From NCBI GenBank assembly GCA_964605385.1, contig CAZSCK010000018.1, positions 1 through 40,928 of the forward strand: a stretch of DNA of 40,928 nucleotides, written 5' to 3'. Positions within the stretch are counted from its first letter, which is position 1. Each line of letters opens with the position of its first letter. Source of the stretch: JAGLTQ01 sp964605385. GTDB lineage: Bacteria > Pseudomonadota > Gammaproteobacteria > UBA6429 > Thiohalophilaceae. Position numbers and translations under genes: made by a program. Under the pieces are notes generated by a model. That model was not told where the DNA came from and made no database searches. It saw only the letters and a list, made by a program, of their open reading frames with translations. Below are positions 25,951-33,302 of the stretch, one piece after another.

Positions 25951-26039
25951 CGTCATTGCGATGGAACGAGAGTGATTGAGGCAATCTGATGGTAATATAG
26001 TTGAACTATGAGATTGCCGCGCTATCGCCCGCAATGACA
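25951..26039. repeat. GTCATTGCGA-type palindromic repeat, copy 2, inside the ccm operon
   Basis: About 89 bases between ccmD and ccmE. It opens CGTCATTGCGA and closes GCAATGACAG, with inner GCAATCT and AGATTGC arms, matching the copy at 5574-5658. The copies agree in their arms but differ in the centre. Being inside an operon it is transcribed and could form a strong hairpin that affects mRNA stability between ccmD and ccmE. Confidence 0.85.
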
Positions 26040-26077
26040 GGTATGTTTTAGATAGATAACATAAACGAGAAAACACA

Positions 26078-26563
26078 GTGAAAGCAGCACGTAAAAAACG
26101 ATTATTTTTTATCATCTTCCTTGTCGCAGGTGTGACACTTGCAGCAGGGTTTGCAATGTATGCCTTTAACCAAAACTTAATGTTTTATTTTTCACCGACG
26201 GATGTAAAAGCAGGCAAAGCGCCGGTTGATAAATTATTTCGTATGGGTGGCATGGTAGTAGATGGAACGTTTAAAAAAGAACCTGAGACTTTGAAAGTAC
26301 ATTTTGATTTAACAGATTATGAAAAAACCGTCAGCGTTGAGTACGAAGGCATCCTGCCGGATTTATTTCGTGAAGGCCAGGGCATTATTAGCCGTGGTAA
26401 ATTAAATGCCCAAGGTGTATTTGTGGCTGAAGAAGTGTTAGCAAAACATGATGAAAACTATATGCCGCCGGAAGTTGCTGAATCATTAGAGAAAGCAAAA
26501 GATAAGCAGGAAAATAAAGCTAAAAATAATCAGCAGTCTATCAATACTGAAACCACTAAATAA
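26078..26563 (+). CDS. ccmE: Cytochrome c-type biogenesis heme chaperone CcmE
   Basis: A 161-residue protein with one N-terminal membrane anchor (about 8-29) and a periplasmic beta-barrel domain. It carries heme covalently bound to His124 in AKHDENYMPP, with Tyr128 as the axial ligand (HxxxY). The start is a GTG with a weak upstream site; it is separated from ccmD by the palindromic repeat. The C-terminal tail is rich in Lys, Asn and Gln, as often seen. Confidence 0.96.
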   Translation: MKAARKKRLFFIIFLVAGVTLAAGFAMYAFNQNLMFYFSPTDVKAGKAPVDKLFRMGGMVVDGTFKKEPETLKVHFDLTDYEKTVSVEYEGILPDLFREGQGIISRGKLNAQGVFVAEEVLAKHDENYMPPEVAESLEKAKDKQENKAKNNQQSINTETTK

Positions 26564-26583
26564 TATTTCAAAAGTAAAAAATT

Positions 26584-28545
26584 ATGATACCAGAACTTGG
26601 TCACTTTGCTCTAATCATGGCGCTTATTATAGCGCTGGTTCAATCCAGTATTCCTGTTATCGGTGCAGCTAAAGGCATTAATAGCTGGATAGCAATGGCT
26701 AAACCCATTGCCCGGTTACAATTGTTTTTTATGCTGGTTTCCTTTGCTGCTTTGGTTTATGCCTTTGTGGTACATGATTTTTCAGTTGTTTATGTTGCGA
26801 ACAATTCAAATACTGCTTTGCCTTTAATTTATCGTATTTCTGCCGTATGGGGTGCACATGAAGGATCATTGTTATTATGGGCTTTAATATTATCGATATG
26901 GACAGGTGCAGTTACTGTTTATAGTCGTAGTATTCCAAAAGATATGCTGGCACGTGTTATTAGTGTCATGGGTATGGTCAGTGTTGGTTTTTTACTTTTC
27001 ATGTTGTTAACGTCTAATCCATTTGATCGTTTAGCCATTGCACCTGTTGACGGTCGTGATTTAAATCCACTACTGCAAGATTTTGGTTTAGCAGTACATC
27101 CACCGATGTTGTACATGGGTTATGTTGGTTTCTCGGTCGCCTTCGCCTTCGCCATTGCAGCAATGTTAGGCGGCAAGCTGGATGCGGCATGGGCACGTTG
27201 GTCTCGTCCGTGGACAACGATTGCCTGGTTATTTTTAACTTTAGGTATCTCTCTGGGTAGTTGGTGGGCCTATTACGAATTGGGTTGGGGTGGCTGGTGG
27301 TTCTGGGATCCGGTTGAAAATGCATCATTTTTACCCTGGTTAGTCGGTACCGCATTAATGCATTCTCTTGCTGTAACCGAAAAACGTGGCACCTTTAAAG
27401 CGTGGACGGTATTGCTTGCTATTTTTACCTTCTCATTAAGTTTGCTCGGAATGTTTTTAGTTCGTTCAGGTGTTTTAACGTCTGTGCATGCTTTCGCAAC
27501 CGATCCTGGTCGTGGTGTCTTCATCTTAATTTTTCTGGTGATAGTGATTGGCGGTTCGTTGATATTGTATGCCTGGCGTGCACCGAGTATTCGCAGCACT
27601 GCATCATTTGAACTTTTTTCGCGTGAAACGGCATTACTCTTTAATAATGTAATCTTGGTGGTTGTTGCGGCCAGTATATTATTGGGTACCTTATACCCGT
27701 TGTTATTAGACGCGTTGGGAGCGGGTAAAATTTCAGTTGGGCCGCCTTATTTTAATAGCGTATTTGTTCCATTAACAATTCCCTTAGTCATCTTATTGGG
27801 TTTTGGATCACTGATGCGCTGGAAGCAAGATAAACCCGCTCGATTGATTAAAGAGTTAGGTGCGATATTTGTTATTAGTATTGTTGTTGGTAGTTTGTTA
27901 CCACTATTTTTCTCACGTTATGAGTTTGGTGCAGCAATCGGCTTGATGTTAGCGATTTGGGTAACTCTCTCAACACTAAAAGGTTTACGTTTACGGCTCG
28001 CTAATAAAGATTGGTCACTACAATCTTTGAAAAGTATCCCGCGTAGTTTTTACGGCATGAGTATCGCGCACATCGGTGTGGCTGTTTTCATCGTAGGTAT
28101 TACCTTAACGTCTATTTATAGCGAAGAGAAAGATGTGCGTATGGAAATAGGTGAACAGTTTGTCTTAAATGGCTATAGCTTTGAGTTTAAAGGCGCAAGC
28201 TCAGTTCCAGGTCCAAATTACATGGCACAAAAAGGCCATCTTACCGTCAGTAAAGATGGGCAGCTTGTCGCAACCCTGTATCCTGAGAAACGGGTTTACC
28301 GGGTACAACGTAACCCGATGACAGAAGCGGCTATTGATGCTGGCATTACACGTGATTTATTTATTGCACTGGGTGAGCCACGTGGTGCAGATGGTGCCTG
28401 GAGTCTACGACTTTATGTGAAACCGTTTATTCGTTGGATTTGGCTGGGAACAATTATTATGGCTCTGGGTGGTTTACTTGCTGCAACGGATAGACGATAT
28501 CGTGTGGCGGCTAAAAAATCGGCGAATAAAGAGGCAACAGCATGA
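26584..28545 (+). CDS. ccmF: Cytochrome c heme lyase subunit CcmF
   Basis: A 653-residue membrane protein with about fifteen hydrophobic segments. It takes heme from CcmE and attaches it to the reduced CxxCH of apocytochromes together with CcmH and CcmI. Seen: ISAVWGAHEGSLLLW (about 83-97), the WWD motif in GWGGWWFWDPVENASFLPW near residue 235-253, the LAVTEKRGTFKAWT segment after it, and the large periplasmic loop before the last helix. Its stop overlaps the ccmG start as ATGA. Confidence 0.97.
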   Translation: MIPELGHFALIMALIIALVQSSIPVIGAAKGINSWIAMAKPIARLQLFFMLVSFAALVYAFVVHDFSVVYVANNSNTALPLIYRISAVWGAHEGSLLLWALILSIWTGAVTVYSRSIPKDMLARVISVMGMVSVGFLLFMLLTSNPFDRLAIAPVDGRDLNPLLQDFGLAVHPPMLYMGYVGFSVAFAFAIAAMLGGKLDAAWARWSRPWTTIAWLFLTLGISLGSWWAYYELGWGGWWFWDPVENASFLPWLVGTALMHSLAVTEKRGTFKAWTVLLAIFTFSLSLLGMFLVRSGVLTSVHAFATDPGRGVFILIFLVIVIGGSLILYAWRAPSIRSTASFELFSRETALLFNNVILVVVAASILLGTLYPLLLDALGAGKISVGPPYFNSVFVPLTIPLVILLGFGSLMRWKQDKPARLIKELGAIFVISIVVGSLLPLFFSRYEFGAAIGLMLAIWVTLSTLKGLRLRLANKDWSLQSLKSIPRSFYGMSIAHIGVAVFIVGITLTSIYSEEKDVRMEIGEQFVLNGYSFEFKGASSVPGPNYMAQKGHLTVSKDGQLVATLYPEKRVYRVQRNPMTEAAIDAGITRDLFIALGEPRGADGAWSLRLYVKPFIRWIWLGTIIMALGGLLAATDRRYRVAAKKSANKEATA

Positions 28546-29072
28546 ACCGCGCCTTAATCCCTTTAATGGCTTTTATGGTGCTCGTTGTTTTTTTAGGTAT
28601 TGGTTTAACCAAAGATCCGCGTAAATTGCCTTCGCCTTTTATTGGCAAAACGGCACCTGCTTTTACATTACCGTTATTGCATGAGTTAGATAAAACATTC
28701 TCGCCAAAATCCATGTTGGGTAAAGTCTGGATCTTGAATGTTTGGGCTTCATGGTGTGTTTCATGTCGTGCCGAACATCAGGTTCTAAATAACATGATTA
28801 AAATGAACAAAGTTAATTTAATTGGTCTGAATTATAAAGATGAAGTGGCCGATGCGCGTCGCTGGTTAGGTCGTTATGGTGATCCTTATCAATTAAGCGT
28901 AAGTGATGTTGAAGGTTTAATCGGTATCGAATGGGGCGTTTATGGTGTGCCTGAAACTTTCGTTATTGATAAAAAAGGGATTGTGCGTTTAAAACATACC
29001 GGGCCGGTTTCAAATAAAGATGTAATAGAAAAAATTATTCCATTAGTTAAAAAGTTGGAGATGGAACAATGA
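28542..29072 (+). CDS. ccmG: Thiol:disulfide interchange protein CcmG (DsbE)
   Basis: A membrane-anchored periplasmic thioredoxin, 176 residues, that reduces apocytochrome c cysteines or CcmH. Seen: an N-terminal anchor (about 6-22), the active site WASWCVSC with Cys72 and Cys75, and the cis-Pro loop GVYGVPETFVID near 130-141. The GxxGxPE loop separates it from general thioredoxins. Start and stop each overlap neighbours by 4 bases. Confidence 0.97.
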   Translation: MNRALIPLMAFMVLVVFLGIGLTKDPRKLPSPFIGKTAPAFTLPLLHELDKTFSPKSMLGKVWILNVWASWCVSCRAEHQVLNNMIKMNKVNLIGLNYKDEVADARRWLGRYGDPYQLSVSDVEGLIGIEWGVYGVPETFVIDKKGIVRLKHTGPVSNKDVIEKIIPLVKKLEMEQ

Positions 29073-29539
29073 AAGTCTTTATGATTATTTTTACTTTGCT
29101 TTATTTCTTAAGCTCTCCTGCCAATGCCGCAGTTGAAGTAAAAAAGTTTGAAAGTCAGCAACAAGAGCGGCGTTATAAAAATCTTATTGAAGAGCTTCGT
29201 TGCCTGGTTTGTCAAAATCAAAATCTTGCAGAATCAGATGCAGGGCTGGCACAGGATTTACGTAAACAAGTTTATAAAATGATAAGTGCGGGTAATAGCG
29301 ATGAAGAGATACTTGATTTCATGGTGACGCGTTATGGTGATTTTGTTTTATATCGGCCACCGTTTAAGGCATCAACATTCCTTTTGTGGGTTGGACCTTT
29401 TATTATTTTAGCAATAGGCATGCTGGTGTTGATTCGTTTTATTCGCCAACGTAAAGATGTTGTTGTCACAACGCTTAGCAATAATGATAAAGAAAGATTA
29501 AAACAGTTATTGGATGATAATAAGGAGCAGGATAAATGA
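29069..29539 (+). CDS. ccmH: Cytochrome c-type biogenesis protein CcmH (CycL)
   Basis: A 156-residue protein with a signal peptide (cleavage near residue 20), a small helical domain carrying the redox motif LRCLVCQNQ (Cys45 and Cys48), and one membrane helix at about 106-125. It keeps apocytochrome cysteines reduced for CcmF. This is the short form, with the TPR part encoded separately as ccmI. Overlaps both neighbours by 4 bases. Confidence 0.96.
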   Translation: MKVFMIIFTLLYFLSSPANAAVEVKKFESQQQERRYKNLIEELRCLVCQNQNLAESDAGLAQDLRKQVYKMISAGNSDEEILDFMVTRYGDFVLYRPPFKASTFLLWVGPFIILAIGMLVLIRFIRQRKDVVVTTLSNNDKERLKQLLDDNKEQDK

Positions 29540-30798
29540 TCATGTTTTGGATTTTTGCTCTTGCAATGATTGCTGTTGCATTGTTTTTTTTATTACGACC
29601 ATTAGGGCTTGATGCTGGTGATAATGATGTCGACCGTACAAAACAAAATATTAATATTGCTAAAGAACGCATTAATGAACTGAAGTCAGAACTCGAGCAA
29701 GGAGCTATTAGTCAGGCTCAATATAATCAAACCCGAGATGAGCTTGAGCAATCATTGTTAAATGATATTGAACAAGAGCCAGTAGAAAATAGCAGCAAAC
29801 AAACAAACTCAGCGAATAATCGTACTACCCGTTTTGTTCTTATGTTTAGTGTTCCAGTTTTAGCTGCAAGTTTATATGTGTATTCAGGTAATCCGGAATT
29901 AATAGATGGTGCTAAACAACAAGCAGCCGCACCTTCCGGACATGCTTCTTCACAAGATAATAAGTTAGGTACGGTTGAGCAAATGCTTGAAAAACTTGCT
30001 GCTAAACTAAAAGAAAATCCAGATAATGCTGAAGGCTGGTTTATGCTCGGCCGTTCTTATATGTCGATGAACCGTTATAAAGAAGCGGTTGCGGCTCTAG
30101 AAAAAACGAATCAGTTAATACCGAATAATCCTGTAATCATGCTGCGATATGCAGATGCGTTAAGCATGTTACGAGGTGGAAAAATCAGTGGCAAACCATT
30201 TGACTTGATAAAAAGTGCGGTTGCAATTAAGCCTGATGATCCTACTGGATTATGGCTAATGGGTATGGGCTATGAAGAGCAAGGTGAATATAACAAGGCA
30301 ATTTCATATTGGAATCTTTTACTGCCTTTAGTGAAAGATGAAAAATCAATGAATGAAGTAAAAAGTCTAATAAAACGGGCACAAAATAAATCCGGTATAA
30401 GTATCTCTGAAAATTCAGTAGCCACAACTATTGCTTCGGAGAAAAAATCTATTACCTCTTTAAAAGTTAGTGTGAGCATCGATAAGAACCAGCTTAAAAA
30501 TGTTTCTATGGATGATACTGTTTTTATTTTTGCTACAGCACTTAATGGCCCACCTATGCCTTTGGCAGTGGTTCACAAGAAAGTTAAAGACTTACCTTTA
30601 CAGGTAACGTTAGATGATTCAATGGCAATGATGCCAAGTATGAAGCTATCCAGTTTCATTAAAGTACAGGTGGGTGCACGTGTATCGAAGTCCGGTAATC
30701 CAGTAGCTGAATCAGGTGATATACAAAGTAAAATTTATATTGTAAAAACAGAGAAAAAAGAGAAAGTTATACTTATCATAAATAAGTTGTTGCCTTAA
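29536..30798 (+). CDS. ccmI: Cytochrome c-type biogenesis protein CcmI (TPR)
   Basis: A 420-residue apocytochrome chaperone of the heme lyase complex. In order: a first membrane helix (about 3-20), a cytoplasmic loop with a predicted coiled coil (about 35-75), a second helix (about 97-113), TPR-like repeats at about 145-270, and a C-terminal beta-rich domain from about 305 with the NGPPMPLAVVHKKVKDLPLQVTLDDSM region cut into familiar CcmI motifs. It closes the ccm operon and converges on the thioredoxin-like gene. Confidence 0.93.
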   Translation: MIMFWIFALAMIAVALFFLLRPLGLDAGDNDVDRTKQNINIAKERINELKSELEQGAISQAQYNQTRDELEQSLLNDIEQEPVENSSKQTNSANNRTTRFVLMFSVPVLAASLYVYSGNPELIDGAKQQAAAPSGHASSQDNKLGTVEQMLEKLAAKLKENPDNAEGWFMLGRSYMSMNRYKEAVAALEKTNQLIPNNPVIMLRYADALSMLRGGKISGKPFDLIKSAVAIKPDDPTGLWLMGMGYEEQGEYNKAISYWNLLLPLVKDEKSMNEVKSLIKRAQNKSGISISENSVATTIASEKKSITSLKVSVSIDKNQLKNVSMDDTVFIFATALNGPPMPLAVVHKKVKDLPLQVTLDDSMAMMPSMKLSSFIKVQVGARVSKSGNPVAESGDIQSKIYIVKTEKKEKVILIINKLLP

Positions 30799-30822
30799 AT
30801 AATTTAAGTCAGCATTGTTAAC

Positions 30823-30839
30823 GGCACTATTCTAGTGCC
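30823..30839. terminator. Hairpin between convergent ccmI and thioredoxin-like gene
   Basis: GGCACTA (30823-30829) and TAGTGCC (30833-30839) form a perfect 7-base stem with a 3-base loop. It overlaps the stop codon of the minus-strand gene and lies 25 bases after the ccmI stop. The T-run on the plus strand (ACTTTTTG) starts about 7 bases after the stem, so terminator strength is uncertain. Confidence 0.5.
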
Positions 30840-31075
30840 TGGATTACTTTTTGTGCTGTTTGTTTGTCTGGGTGGCCTACTGCAACAACTTTGTTATTAA
30901 TGACGAGTGCTGGAAATGATTTAATGTTTAGCTTTGAGGATAATTCTTGTCCATCCTTGTGTGTTAAATCAAATATTTTGAGTTCAATATTTTTATTATT
31001 ACACTGCTCTTCCCATATAATTTGTGTTGCATTACAGGATGAGTATGGCCCAGCAAGTATTAATATCGCTTCCAT
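30827..31075 (-). CDS. Small thioredoxin/glutaredoxin-fold protein
   Basis: An 82-residue protein with the pattern of a short thioredoxin fold: a first strand ILILAGPY, Cys14 after SS at the helix start, a second strand IELKIFDLT, and the cis-Pro loop SFPALVINNKVV near 54-65. The usual CxxC is not present: only Cys14 stands at the active-site turn (the next Cys, Cys24, is ten residues on), so a monothiol or non-redox role is possible. It is divergent from the DNR-type regulator and shares its promoter region with two FNR-type boxes. Confidence 0.65.
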   Translation of the reverse strand: MEAILILAGPYSSCNATQIIWEEQCNNKNIELKIFDLTHKDGQELSSKLNIKSFPALVINNKVVAVGHPDKQTAQKVIQALE

Positions 31076-31113
31076 CTATTATAAAAACCTTATATCCTTA
31101 CTGTGATCTATCT

Positions 31114-31127
31114 TTGATACTAATCAG
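31114..31127. promoter_or_regulatory. FNR/DNR-type box 1, TTGAT-ACTA-ATCAG
   Basis: Matches the FNR-family consensus TTGAT-N4-ATCAA at 9 of 10 fixed bases. It lies in the promoter region shared by the thioredoxin-like gene and the Crp/Fnr regulator, 31 bases (about three helical turns) centre to centre from box 2. Confidence 0.6.
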
Positions 31128-31144
31128 ATTTAAGAGTTAATTCA

Positions 31145-31158
31145 TTGATCAAGGTCAA
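31145..31158. promoter_or_regulatory. FNR/DNR-type box 2, TTGAT-CAAG-GTCAA
   Basis: Matches TTGAT-N4-ATCAA at 9 of 10 positions. It lies about 43 bases before the preferred ATG of the regulator gene, a position that would suit autoregulation. For the minus-strand thioredoxin-like gene the box would centre near -41.5 if the start site is near 31110; a TAGTAT sequence sits at the matching -10. Confidence 0.65.
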
Positions 31159-31200
31159 TAATTATGTATTTCAAATTTGAGTGGCGACAATAAAAATAAT

Positions 31201-31878
31201 ATGACTGTTCTTAACGAAGATATGCTCCACCAAATTCCTTTATTTCAAGCGTTAAATGAAAAGCAACTTAAAGATGTTTTGAAGTCAAGTCATACCTTTT
31301 CTCTGGGGACAAAAAATACTTTATTTGAAAAAGGTTCAGTGGCTTCACATTTTTATCTCTTAAAATCAGGACAGGTAAAACTTTTTTGTTTATCTGAAGG
31401 GGGGGATGAAAAAGTTATTGAAATTATTAATCCATTAGAAACGTTTGCGGAAGCCATTATGTTTATGCCTAAGCAGATCTATCCTGTTAGTGCAGAAACA
31501 CTTAAAAAAAGTGAAATATATAGTTTTGATATGAAGCAGTTTCGGGGTTTACTTGAAAACTCACAAGAAACTTGTTTTCGTTTATTAGCGACAATGGGTA
31601 GACAATTACATACTCGAATTAGTGATATTGATAACTTAACGCTTCACAACGCAACTTATCGCCTGGTTATTTATTTGATAGGGGAATTGCCTGAAGGTGC
31701 TATTGCATTATCGAATATTCATTTAGATGCAACAAAAGTGATTATTGCATCTCGTTTATCGATTAAACCTGAAACCTTCTCACGTATATTATTACGTTTA
31801 AGTAAACAAAATTTGATTGAAGTGCACGGTAATGATATTACTTTGCTGGACGTAGATGGACTCCGCGCTTTACTGTGA
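31201..31878 (+). CDS. Crp/Fnr-family regulator, DNR-like
   Basis: A 225-residue transcription factor. The N-terminal cyclic-nucleotide-type domain (about 10-125) has FEKGSVASHFYLLKSGQVKLF and then GGDEKVIEIINP...FAEAIMFM, wording close to DNR regulators of denitrification. There are no N-terminal cysteines for an Fe-S cluster, so it is not a classical FNR; DNR proteins sense NO through bound heme. The C-terminal helix-turn-helix (about 165-205) has PETFSRILLRL, with the Glu and Arg that read TTGAT. I start at the ATG at 31201; a TTG at 31177 would add 8 residues. NO as signal is inferred. Confidence 0.87.
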   Translation: MTVLNEDMLHQIPLFQALNEKQLKDVLKSSHTFSLGTKNTLFEKGSVASHFYLLKSGQVKLFCLSEGGDEKVIEIINPLETFAEAIMFMPKQIYPVSAETLKKSEIYSFDMKQFRGLLENSQETCFRLLATMGRQLHTRISDIDNLTLHNATYRLVIYLIGELPEGAIALSNIHLDATKVIIASRLSIKPETFSRILLRLSKQNLIEVHGNDITLLDVDGLRALL

Positions 31879-31918
31879 GTATAATTATGGTATACATTTA
31901 TACGTAGGTTTATAGATT

Positions 31919-32311
31919 ATGGAATTAATTAAATGGAGTGATCGGTTTGCTATCGGAATTTCTGGCGTAGACCATGAACATCAAGAATTGATCGATTCGA
32001 TAAATTCTTTTTGTTTAAATTTAGAACAAGATACTGCTAAAGATGAATTAATTAATATATTGAATAGTATCTATGCAACCATTCATAGCCATTTCATGCT
32101 TGAAGAAAAAGAGATGAAAAAAAATGCTTACGATGAATATAAGCAACACCGTGATGAACATGCAGAATTACTTGATGAGATTCGTGGGTTTGCAATAGAT
32201 CTTGAATCATCATCTGACTTTGATCCTCAACAGTTAAAACAAAAGTTAACCGATTGGTTTCTTATCCATTTCAAGACATATGATGCCAGATTGCATAAGT
32301 TGGGATATTAA
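31919..32311 (+). CDS. Bacteriohemerythrin
   Basis: A 130-residue single-domain hemerythrin, a non-heme di-iron protein that reversibly binds O2 and can interact with NO. All ligands are visible in order: His21 (DHEHQEL), His58 and Glu62 (HSHFMLEE), His77 and His81 (HRDEH), His117 and Asp122 (HFKTYD). No membrane or signalling domain is attached. It follows the DNR-like regulator by 40 bases on the same strand and precedes the NOR-like operon, so a role in O2 or NO binding for the respiratory island is likely. Confidence 0.95.
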   Translation: MELIKWSDRFAIGISGVDHEHQELIDSINSFCLNLEQDTAKDELINILNSIYATIHSHFMLEEKEMKKNAYDEYKQHRDEHAELLDEIRGFAIDLESSSDFDPQQLKQKLTDWFLIHFKTYDARLHKLGY

Positions 32312-32454
32312 ATTTTTAAGTAATAAAATTTAAAGATTTACTTTAAGTAAGTTATAAAACAAATTCAAACCTAATAGCTAATTCGGGAAAATATAAGTGA
32401 GTAGTAATATACTTGTTTGTATTTGAACAAAATAAACAAAAAATATAGTTAAGC

Positions 32455-32468
32455 TTGATGTAAGTCAA
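32455..32468 (+). promoter_or_regulatory. FNR/DNR-type box 3 before the NOR-like operon, TTGAT-GTAA-GTCAA
   Basis: Matches the consensus at 9 of 10 positions, and flanking C and G extend the dyad. A TATACC sequence at 32489-32494 could serve as -10; a start site near 32503 would place the box at -41.5, the class II activation position. The first gene of the operon begins at 32559. Confidence 0.7.
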
Positions 32469-32558
32469 GTTTTGCCTATATTTATCCCTATACCATCACA
32501 CTAATCAAGTTTTATGCATAATTAATAATTAATAACAATAACTAGTTGGAGTCATATC

Positions 32559-32732
32559 ATGGCAAATCAAGATCAAGATGAAAATTCTAATGAGGAAGAA
32601 GAACGCATTCCGGCGATGCAATCTCTTATGGATAACCCCTTTCTTTTACTTTTTATTGGTGTAGTCATGCCCACGGTTTTTTATCTTCTGTGGGGCATAA
32701 TGGAGATCGTTAATCTCCCGGTTGCACCGTAA
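32559..32732 (+). CDS. 57-residue single-pass membrane protein at the head of the NOR-like operon
   Basis: An open frame with a good ribosome site (GGAG, 7 bases before the ATG). The first 20 residues are very acidic (DQDENSNEEEE), followed by one membrane helix at about residues 27-51 and the end NLPVAP. It stands 30 bases before the CuA subunit gene, where small accessory subunits of heme-copper oxidases are often encoded. I do not recognise a named family. It may be a small subunit of the complex. Confidence 0.75.
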   Translation: MANQDQDENSNEEEERIPAMQSLMDNPFLLLFIGVVMPTVFYLLWGIMEIVNLPVAP

Positions 32733-32762
32733 TCATTTCATTAGTATAGAGGAGAGTAGCTT

Positions 32763-33299
32763 ATGACTTCATTTATGCCGCCTGCAGATCGTATCTGGTG
32801 GAAGGTGCCGGTCGGAAAACAGGAACTTATTTGGATTGCGATAGCGTTGGTCTGGTGCATTATTATGTTCCTGATGATGCCGCTATGGCATGTGTACGGT
32901 AAACAAAATCTTTCTACAGAAGCTTATCAAACAACGCCCGCAAAATTTGGTGCGAAAGTTGAAGAGATGGTAAGCAAATATACGGTTGGTGAAGAAGCCG
33001 GTATGCCTATTGTTGCGCCACCAGCAGGTAGTGATATCTACATGTTAGGTCGTTTGTGGCAATGGTATCCCATTTTGAAATTGAAGAAAGATCAGGAATA
33101 TCGATTACATCTTTCTTCTATGGATTGGCAGCATGGTTTCTCGCTGCAACCAATTAACATTAACTTACAGATCATACCAGGTTATGACATGGTACTAAAA
33201 ATCACACCAGATAAATCAGGCGAATATAGCGTGATTTGTAACGAATATTGCGGTATTGGCCACCATACGATGGTGGGCAAGATCTACGTGGAGGATTAA
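32763..33299 (+). CDS. norS: CuA-containing subunit II of a heme-copper NO reductase-like complex
   Basis: A 178-residue subunit with one N-terminal membrane helix (about 20-42) and a periplasmic cupredoxin domain. The CuA set is complete: His124 (DWQHGFS), Cys159, Glu161, Cys163, His167 and Met170 (CNEYCGIGHHTM). It would take electrons from a soluble cytochrome c and pass them to the catalytic subunit, whose gene starts 3 bases after the stop. The single helix and short length differ from A-type oxidase subunit II. The NorS name follows the norS-norY-senC cluster and rests on gene order and on the catalytic subunit's active site. Confidence 0.8.
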   Translation: MTSFMPPADRIWWKVPVGKQELIWIAIALVWCIIMFLMMPLWHVYGKQNLSTEAYQTTPAKFGAKVEEMVSKYTVGEEAGMPIVAPPAGSDIYMLGRLWQWYPILKLKKDQEYRLHLSSMDWQHGFSLQPININLQIIPGYDMVLKITPDKSGEYSVICNEYCGIGHHTMVGKIYVED

Positions 33300-33302
33300 G
33301 AG

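Noticed and set aside
27014..27599. Overlapping minus-strand open frames of 108-113 codons inside ccmF
   Set aside because: They mirror strongly conserved ccmF coding sequence and show no domain or ribosome site.
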